From Phallusia fumigata (lineage: Eukaryota > Chordata > Ascidiacea > Phlebobranchia > Ascidiidae): a DNA stretch of 64,000 nt. Within the stretch, counting starts at the first letter, position 1. The number at the start of each line of letters is the position of its first letter. The notes beneath the pieces are model-generated. The model was not told the DNA's origin and did not search any database. It saw only the letters and a list, made by a program, of their open reading frames with translations. This document shows positions 50,142-64,000 of this stretch, piece after piece. Made by a program: the position numbers and the translations under genes. The stretch spans positions 23,924 to 87,923 of the forward strand of contig QXVZ01013385.1 of assembly GCA_008931825.1 (NCBI GenBank). Direction: 5' to 3'.

Positions 50142-50170
50142 GTGACGTCACAAACTCGTCTGTATAAAAG
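50142..50170 (+). promoter_or_regulatory. POLR2A core promoter: CRE palindrome and TATA box
   Basis: GTGACGTCAC (50142-50151) is a perfect CREB/ATF palindrome. TATAAAAG (50163-50170) follows 11 bp later. Transcription would then start near 50195, about 30 bp before ATG 50227, which gives a very short 5'UTR. The arrangement is seen in the sequence; activity is inferred. Confidence 0.65.
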
Positions 50171-50226
50171 CCGAAGCGCAACGCACGTTGCTTACAATTT
50201 GGCGCGTGTTCTGAGCTGCCGCAAGC

Positions 50227-58716
<8,490 letters not shown>

Positions 58717-58860
58717 AACTGTATTTTAAAAACTGAATTGAAACTGTTCAGCTGTATCATCTTCTTTGATTATGCAATATATGTTTTCGTGCGTTGGGAC
58801 ACTTAGAAATCCAAAACTGGATTTGTGCTGTACAAGGCTTCGTTTTCAGCTTTAATGTTC

Positions 58861-58866
58861 AATAAA
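58861..58866 (+). terminator. Poly(A) signal of POLR2A
   Basis: AATAAA 145 bp after the POLR2A stop, between the convergent POLR2A and GPN2 genes. Confidence 0.7.
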
Positions 58867-58912
58867 AAACAAACCAAAACAGCTTCTACATATGATTTGC
58901 CTCGCATTTCTT

Positions 58913-59062
58913 AACATTCTATGCTAGTTAGCTTTAGAAGGTAGGCCTTTTTAGCAAGACATTTTTAACGCATTGATTAGTTTATTTTGTAACATTCTAT
59001 GCTGGTCACTTAGAAGAACTGCCTTTGTAGCAAGACATTTTTAACACATTGATTAGTTTATT
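58913..59062. repeat. 78-bp-offset tandem duplication in the GPN2 3'UTR
   Basis: Copies 58913-58986 and 58991-59062 both begin AACATTCTATGCT and share AGCAAGACATTTTTAAC and ATTGATTAGTTTATT. They differ by a few substitutions and small indels. On the reverse strand each copy carries AATAAACT, so the GPN2 poly(A) signal is duplicated. Confidence 0.9.
59057..59062 (-). terminator. Proximal poly(A) signal of GPN2
   Basis: AATAAA on the reverse strand, 45 bp past the GPN2 stop codon. A second copy in the adjacent repeat unit is at 58981-58986. Confidence 0.65.
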
Positions 59063-59106
59063 GGGCACTGCAAACAATGAAACTGCACACAAAGATGTAT
59101 GAAACA

Positions 59107-60197
59107 TTATGGCGACAAATATTTTTCTTGGACTGATGCTGAACGAAAATAGTCAAAGTCTGCTCCCACAGCAACAGACAACAATTTTTGAATGTTGCGC
59201 TCCTCAATGTCTCCATAGCAGTATCCATTAGCTTTGTCAACCTGCTTTAAAACAGCCAGCATGCTTTCCCTCTCTTCAACATGGAGGGGTATAAATGATA
59301 CCAAGCTGTAGTCCTCAATCACACTGCACAGTTTTCTATAACACACACAGATAAATCAGTGAAGGCTTGAGAAAACATTGAGTATTCTGCTAAATTACTC
59401 ATTTAGTTTGTGATACTTCTGGGTGAATGGGTCTTTATCATCAAGCTCAATCAGCTTTTGAAGATCCAATACTTCTGTGTAAAAATCCAAATGGAAAGGA
59501 AATCTGTAAAGATACTTTTTGTTTGAGTAATGTTTTTTACCTTTCAACATGCTACACTTACTTCCCATACTGTTCAGCCATGTCCATTTTCGACAGTACA
59601 TTGATATGTGGCATATTCATATGAAGCATGGTAGACAATGAGGTGAGCACAACTGATACAAACTTACTGGAGTCAGAACAATAATGTGAATCCACCAAAT
59701 GTACAGCTGTCATGCGGATGTCACATTCTTTGTTTCCAAGTTTTGCAAAGACATTTTGCAATGAGGCATGATGTGTATAAAGTTCCACTTGCCCAGGGCA
59801 ATCAAACACGAAGTACCTGAAACCATGACAACAACAAAATAAACATTATGCGATTAAATGCTAGTGTTCAACAAACTATAAAGTACTTGTCAGAATGCTG
59901 TGCAAGTTTCTGCAACAGCCAATCATAATTGAGTTCCATATATTCCATGCAGTAAAGCAATGCCCCATTTGGTCCCAGTGACAAGTTTTTCATCACATCT
60001 TCAACCGTGATCAGGTCATTGATATCAATATCACATTCATAAGGAATGTAATCATTTGCAGGGTCCAAATTTATGACACAACATTCACGATGTATAGCAT
60101 TCATAAACTGCTGCATCCCATGGCAGTATGTTGTCTTGCCACTGCCAGGAGGCCCAATAACAACTTGTCCAAATGCAGTTTTTTTAAATAGTGGCAT
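59107..60197 (-). CDS. GPN2: GPN-loop GTPase 2
   Basis: GPN GTPases act in assembly and nuclear import of RNA polymerases. Four exons, 60197-59887, 59816-59562, 59503-59399 and 59335-59107, sum to 900 nt or 299 residues (human 310). The start [20 protein letters not shown] covers the P-loop [16 protein letters not shown], the family-defining GPN in [33 protein letters not shown] and the base-recognition [11 protein letters not shown] all follow. [12 protein letters not shown] and the end QEKYLSP identify GPN2 rather than GPN1 or GPN3. The ATG is only 14 bp past the MMGT1 stop on the same strand, so transcription from the MMGT1 promoter is likely. No room exists for a separate promoter outside MMGT1. 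Confidence 0.96.
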
Positions 60198-60211
60198 TAT
60201 TTAGTGTCAGT

Positions 60212-60810
60212 TTATCTACTGTAAAGGACTTTTCCGCGATGTTGAAAACTACAGAAAGACCATCTATTGCCAACTGTCTCGAATGACTTTGTTTTCATAT
60301 CAGCATTGACTTGGATGTCTTTAAATTCACCAGCAACCATAAGAATTCCACAAGAGGAGAGAAACAAGCCCAGTATTGACTGAAAGACAATCTGAAAAAA
60401 GAAAAGATAATGTTATTACCAAGGGTTTTGGGGTTACTTTGGAAATCTTGACAAAATATTCGGTCTAAATGTGTGATATACACCAACACAAATTTAACAA
60501 AAATGTGCTCATAAGTTTTTTAAATAAAACATCTGTCATCGTTTCTTTGGCTGGACAAATAGATTAACAGGTTTTGTTTAAAAAATGATAACTTTACCAT
60601 GGCATACTTACATCAACTGGAAGAGAGTAGAACTCCTGTTCAGTTAGGCGGACAAATGATCGATCTGTAAATAACAAAACTACTTACAAATTCATCATTT
60701 AGGCAACAATTGAATATTTGGTCAAACTTACGTTGTGCAGCAGATATACCAGCATGTACAATACATGCAAAACCAACTACCAAAATAAATTTCTTAATTG
60801 CTTGCTTCAT
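60212..60810 (-). CDS. MMGT1: EMC subunit 5 / membrane magnesium transporter 1
   Basis: A subunit of the ER membrane protein complex, which inserts tail-anchored and multipass proteins. Three exons, 60810-60732, 60664-60612 and 60391-60212, sum to 312 nt or 103 residues (human 131). The first membrane helix is in KKFILVVGFACIVHAGISAA, then SAAQHRSFVRLTEQEFYSLP, a second helix SILGLFLSSCGILMVAGEFK, and the signature AGEFKDI with FETVGNRWSFCSFQHRGKVL. The protein ends soon after this, without the human C-terminal tail of about 25 residues. It is the upstream member of a probable two-gene operon with GPN2. Upstream sequence to about 60990 is its promoter region. Confidence 0.93.
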
Positions 60811-62296
60811 TATTTAGCCCTACAAACGACATGCTGTAAAAAAACGCAACAAATTCAAAAGGACATCACTACATAGATCAACTTTGTGAACCCTGAAAAC
60901 CCTGATAAAATACTAGATGCGTTTGTTTACCACAAGAATAACAAACCAGCATTTTCTTTAAAAAGCTACACGCCAGTCGCCAACAATGTGAGACTTAAAC
61001 GGCCGTGCACGGAGGAATATTATTACGTCACAGAAGAAACACCGACGCAGTCGCATTAGGTTGTAACATTTCTATGGATACAAAAAGTGTGATAGAACAA
61101 ACGTTACACGTAGGTCGGGGGTGTCCAAACTTTTTAAAGAGGGCCAATTTCAATCAGGGAAAGACGCGCTTTTTTGTGCGCAAAACAAATTAAGTGCGCA
61201 AATACACCACTGCACAATGATCTTATCAGCCTTATGGGATCTGGGTTGCGTTAGTACCAAGTACTTTTCCCTCTTGTCAGTAAGTAAAGTTCCATGAAAA
61301 GCTTTTGCGTGAAGTCGCTTTTACCCAACAGCTTAATCCAAACTTTGATGGGCCATGTGTAACACATTTTAAAAACCGCAGTCGCGGGCCACGTGAAATG
61401 CCGCTGCGGGCCGCATTTGGCCGGCGGGCCGCACTTTGGACACCCCTGACGTAGGTGGTTAGCCCATGATCTAAAAATTAATGAAACGCAAACTTGTTTG
61501 TTCCAGAAACATTTATTTATTTTAGCAAAAACAATTGATTTTGTAAATTTGCCCAGTTAAGTTAAAGTAACAGATATAAAAACGTCTTGAGTGTCTAAAG
61601 AATGTTTCGTACAACAGGTCATAAAGGCCAAAAGCTATTCTTAGCGTGGTTCCATCATGTCTTTACATTTTGTTGTGAAATTGTAGTTTTGTAATTTGAT
61701 TGCGCAAGGCGGAGGAAAGTACTTTGCCTCTGGGGACTTTCCCTGGTTCAGGNTGTTTGTTTTGTTATTACCAATGCGCGATTTTTTGAGTTGTGAACGA
61801 GATTTAGACAAATTTAAACGAAAAAGGCATTGTTTCCCAGCTAGCTTTTTTAACACTTCGTTTAATAAACATGGCGTCGAAACAGCGATTCGTGGCAATG
61901 TTTTCTAATAATATTCAATGACTTTATAAATATCGATTTTATTTTATAGGTTATTTTCAGTTACCCATATTTATTGCCATGCTCGCGCTTTTAGGCTTAA
62001 AGTCATGGGCATAGCCAGGGGGTGAGGAAAGGGGGCGCTAAACCTTTTTAAGTAAAACAGCTTTAACCGTCACAAGTTATCGAAGAAATCAAACATTTCT
62101 ATAATGTCGTCGGTTAAAAAAACTCTGCTAAACGGTTGTTTTCATGTTCTATTGGCCCGCCGTTTATACCATTCATGGACCCCAGTTTAAAAACTCATAC
62201 ACCAGTTAGATTACTTCAGCTGTTACCAACTTCGGCTTGGAGAAATAAGCTTATCACTGATTGCGTTAATTTTTTTCGTTTCGAATTTATTCGTAG
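60811..62296. other. Intergenic with a hAT MITE; nothing else supported
   Basis: Contains the presumed promoter of the MMGT1-GPN2 pair (60811-61010), a 333-bp MITE and a GGCATAGCCAGGGGG stretch at about 62009 that resembles a transposon end. The expected upstream exons of the TRPT1-like gene were looked for in all three forward frames and not found. One ambiguous base is at 61753. Confidence 0.5.
61116..61448. mobile_element. hAT-type MITE, 333 bp, perfect 8-bp target duplication
   Basis: The left end CGGGGGTGTCCAAACT and the reverse complement of the right end, CAGGGGTGTCCAAAGT, agree at 14 of 16 positions. The flanking 8-mer ACGTAGGT is identical on both sides (61108-61115 and 61449-61456). 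The CAGGGGTGTCCAAA terminus and the GGGCC-rich subterminal sequence are typical of a hAT family found widely in animals. There is no ORF. Confidence 0.9.
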
Positions 62297-62627
62297 ATGG
62301 AATACGTTTCTTTCTTTCCCCGAACGGAGTAATACTCTCGTCTGGCGATGACATGGGTTATTTGTCACCGAAATACTTCATTAAAGTCATAGGAACCAGC
62401 ACGAGACAACGTAAGAGAAGTTTGTACGCTGATCGAGTGTCGCCCTAATCCACACTAAAGCAAGTTTCTCCGCAGGCATTACAGTGTTTGATCGGGAGAA
62501 TACCGAAGCACCAGTTGGTAACCATATTGAAGAAACGACAGAAAACGCTACGGACAATCTTGACGGTGTTTGTGAGCAACTGCAGCTTGCGTCCACAGAA
62601 GATTCGGATACTCCACAAACCCAATAA
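62297..62627 (+). CDS. TRPT1: tRNA 2'-phosphotransferase C-terminal exons (TRPT1-like, partial)
   Basis: TRPT1/Tpt1/KptA removes the splice-junction 2'-phosphate from tRNA using NAD. Exon 62297-62410 follows TTTATTCGTAG, ends at GTAAGA and reads GIRFFLSPNGVILSSGDDMG and YLSPKYFIKV, the conserved C-terminal block of the enzyme (family: GIpFFrSaNGVILTpG...PKYF). Exon 62476-62627 joins in phase and encodes an acidic tail ending DSDTPQTQ. The poly(A) signal AATAAA at 62623-62628 overlaps the stop codon. The catalytic core (HG.., HIH motif) is not visible within 1.4 kb upstream. Either the earlier exons are far away or diverged, or this is a partial copy. Confidence 0.6.
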
Positions 62628-62930
62628 AATCACCGGTTTAGACCAGTGTAATACATTTGCCGCTATAGATTGAAACTAAGTGTGGCAAGACGTTAAAAAG
62701 TCTGATTAATCAAGTTTTTTTGGTAAATGAAGTAAATGTTCCTATTTTTGTTTGCTGTGTTTGTTTCAGTTTGATCTTGCTGTAGGGTTTATTCACTGTG
62801 ATTCTTCCGTAATCGTGATTGTTAGTTAATTTACTTTTATCAAAAAAACAAATAAATATATGATTCATGTTTAGCTATTTCCGTGGTGGTGGGTACAAGT
62901 TACAACAAGTACTCCCCAATATTTTATTAG

Positions 62931-63087
62931 ATTGTTTGAAAACATGATACAGCTAATGGGAACAAATCCAAAATCTGATGGTTTGCCTATTGATCGGGTT
63001 CAAGGCTGGTTTTCTATGGCATTTGAAACGATTTTAGCACATTTTAAAAACTTGCAACAGTTCAAAAGTCCTTTATTGGTAGCATGA
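62931..63087 (+). CDS. Possible terminal exon, unrecognised
   Basis: After an acceptor-like ATTTTATTAG, a frame reads LFENMIQLMGTNPKSDG, then LPIDRVQGWFSMAFETILAH and ends FKSPLLVA before TGA. Amino-acid composition is protein-like, but no family is recognised and no upstream partner exon was identified. A chance ORF is quite possible. Confidence 0.25.
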
Positions 63088-63100
63088 AAAATCTGTATTG

Positions 63101-63195
63101 TGATGTTATGACTTTCCGTCAATCGATATGACGTCGTTTACACAAAAATTAAGTCCCCCCTCCTATTAATTTCAATAGATTTGCGCCGCTAACTA
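63101..63195. mobile_element. Partial copy of the 22-kb MITE family
   Basis: Aligns with 22241-22345. Both share ACTTTCCGT, TCGAT(G/A)TGACGTC, CACAAAAATTA and TTTCAAT(G/A) ending at (G)GATTTGCGCC. The left part and left terminus are missing or not recognisable here. Confidence 0.6.
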
Positions 63196-63645
63196 CCACA
63201 GTTCTTGTCCGTATGAAGTAGTGTAGAAGTTAAAAGCGATTTGGATTGAGCAGTGTAATGTAAACAAATGGTGTTCGTGTGTCTGAAAAAAATATCAGAA
63301 CTACAAGTAGCATGGCTGAAACCATGAAACAGTCCGACTAAAAATTCCCGATCTCGGACAAGACGCTCAGTCAGTCGGTCATAAGGCGGATTGCACTGGT
63401 CTGGATTGGGCGATTTAGACTCACATGTGCAAAATCTAATTGTTGAAAACATTTTTATGATTCTGCACATGTGCAAGTACAACAACGGGACAGTGAGCAG
63501 TGATGTAATAGAAATTCGGAAATGCTAAGAATCGTAACCATTTGTAAATATGTACATGACTCATTGTAGTTCAGTTTCATCATTTTTCTTCAATTCTTTT
63601 ATTAAACCTGGTGACTTTTATTTGTGTCTAATAACCCATAGGCCT

Positions 63646-63730
63646 GGATTAGAACCCACAACCTTGCAACACATTGTCATGCAACAATGCTCAAAAAAGA
63701 TTGTTAGGTAGCACATACACAAACTAATAC
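63646..63730 (-). repeat. tRNA-derived SINE fragment
   Basis: On the reverse strand GGTTCTAATCC (63646-63656) matches the RNA polymerase III B box, GGTTCGANTCC, and is preceded by GCAAGGTTGTGG, the usual anticodon-arm/T-arm context of tRNA-derived SINEs. The A box is degenerate and no folded tRNA can be drawn, so it is a repeat relic, not a tRNA gene. Confidence 0.4.
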
Positions 63731-63827
63731 AAATTTCCTAATATGTTTCAATAGAATTCAAATTGTCTGTAGTTAATGTAAACTTTAATAGCTGGTCTCA
63801 ACTTACTTGTCACAAAGGCTTATTGTT

Positions 63828-63887
63828 ATGGAAGCTCTTTTCTATGATGGTATTCAAGCAACATTAAAAAGTTGGACAGCATTGCAG
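63828..63887 (+). CDS. TSR2: First exon of a probable TSR2 gene (partial, runs off the window)
   Basis: ATG 63828 encodes MEALFYDGIQATLKSWTALQ, then GTATTT could serve as a donor. The pattern ALFxxGIxAxLxxWxALQ matches the N-terminus of TSR2, a chaperone that delivers Rps26 to pre-40S ribosomes. The frame also stays open to the end of the window, but its sequence after the donor no longer resembles TSR2. Twenty residues are thin evidence; the exons that would decide lie beyond 64000. Confidence 0.5.
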
Positions 63888-64000
63888 GTATTTTATGTAG
63901 GATACATAGCAAGCTGGTCCAAAGGCTTGCACGTTGCAACAGACATAATTTTTGTGATCTGCCAATTTATTCGTTTGGTATTTATTAAAACCATGGACAT

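Larger units (their letters stand above)
49105..50226. other. Divergent promoter region between the ZBED-like gene and POLR2A
   Basis: A 1.1-kb head-to-head spacer. On the ZBED side there is a YY1-type site (49412-49423). On the POLR2A side there are a CRE palindrome and TATA box at 50142-50170. A possible non-coding first exon or leader for POLR2A cannot be excluded near 49950-50040. No protein-coding exon is supported. Confidence 0.55.
62628..63827. other. Intergenic with MITE and SINE fragments
   Basis: The AT-rich spacer between the TRPT1-like exons and the TSR2-like start. It holds a possible unidentified terminal exon (62931-63087), a MITE fragment (63101-63195) and a tRNA-related SINE fragment (about 63646-63730, reverse). 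Confidence 0.5.

Noticed and set aside
61641-61898. Reverse-strand ORF of 85 codons (starts MPRIAVSTPCLLNEVLKKLA).
   Set aside because: Contains an ambiguous base, has no recognised family, and lacks nearby promoter or poly(A) evidence; could be a small gene but is unsupported.
62009-62060. GGCATAGCCAGGGGG stretch resembling a DNA-transposon terminus.
   Set aside because: No inverted partner or target duplication found within 1 kb on either side.
63189-63485. Reverse-strand ORF of 98 codons.
   Set aside because: Begins in the MITE fragment, has no family signature and no neighbouring exon; treated as chance.

Overview
This window looks like a compact, intron-rich invertebrate animal genome. 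An ascidian or other invertebrate deuterostome is the best guess. The base composition is AT-rich, most introns are 50-300 bp, POLR2A alone has about 30 coding exons, several gene pairs sit tail to tail, and one same-strand gene pair is only 14 bp apart, as in tunicate operons. The species call is an inference from gene content and layout; nothing here names the organism. Splice sites were placed by eye (GT/AG, phase continuity, family alignment from memory). Where exon lengths were summed, the total divides by three: BCOR-like, LZIC, LMBR1, FANCG-like, ZBED-like, GPN2, MMGT1 and BOK-like.

Layout. 1-304 (+): last two exons of a Tctex-type dynein light chain (DYNLT2B/TCTEX1D2). 598-15207 (-): a 17-exon BCOR-like Polycomb corepressor with C-terminal ankyrin repeats and a PUFD domain, plus two extra ankyrin repeats near its N-terminus. 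Its second intron holds an intronless PTPN1/PTPN2-type tyrosine phosphatase on the opposite strand (7518-8831). 15.2-26.8 kb is a gene-poor stretch with a hAT-type MITE. 26824-27495 (-) is an unrecognised 105-aa protein, and 28212-28856 (-) a CAP-Gly protein. A 666-bp N gap precedes a BOK-like BCL-2 family gene (31472-32470, +). POLR3E (34122-36083, +), a FANCG-like TPR gene (36774-39036, +), LZIC (39082-40265, -) and LMBR1 (41078-44740, +) follow. Next come a three-BED-finger domesticated hAT transposase gene (46100-49104, -) and POLR2A/RPB1 (50227-58716, +) with a long CTD. GPN2 (59107-60197, -) and MMGT1/EMC5 (60212-60810, -) form the candidate operon. At the right end are two exons of a TRPT1-like tRNA 2'-phosphotransferase (62297-62627, +) and the first exon of a likely TSR2 gene (63828, +).

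These are mostly unrelated housekeeping genes. The functional link visible is RNA polymerase biology: POLR3E (Pol III), POLR2A (Pol II) and GPN2 (a GTPase family for polymerase assembly and nuclear import) lie within 26 kb. At least five short elements have terminal inverted repeats and 8-bp flanking duplications like non-autonomous hAT transposons. The ZBED-like gene is a host gene made from a hAT transposase whose catalytic positions are lost.

The items most worth a second look are the N-terminal ankyrin repeats on BCOR, the nested intronless phosphatase, the MMGT1-GPN2 pair, the catalytically dead three-finger ZBED gene, the truncated-looking TRPT1 gene, and a coding-like relic in BCOR intron 1.
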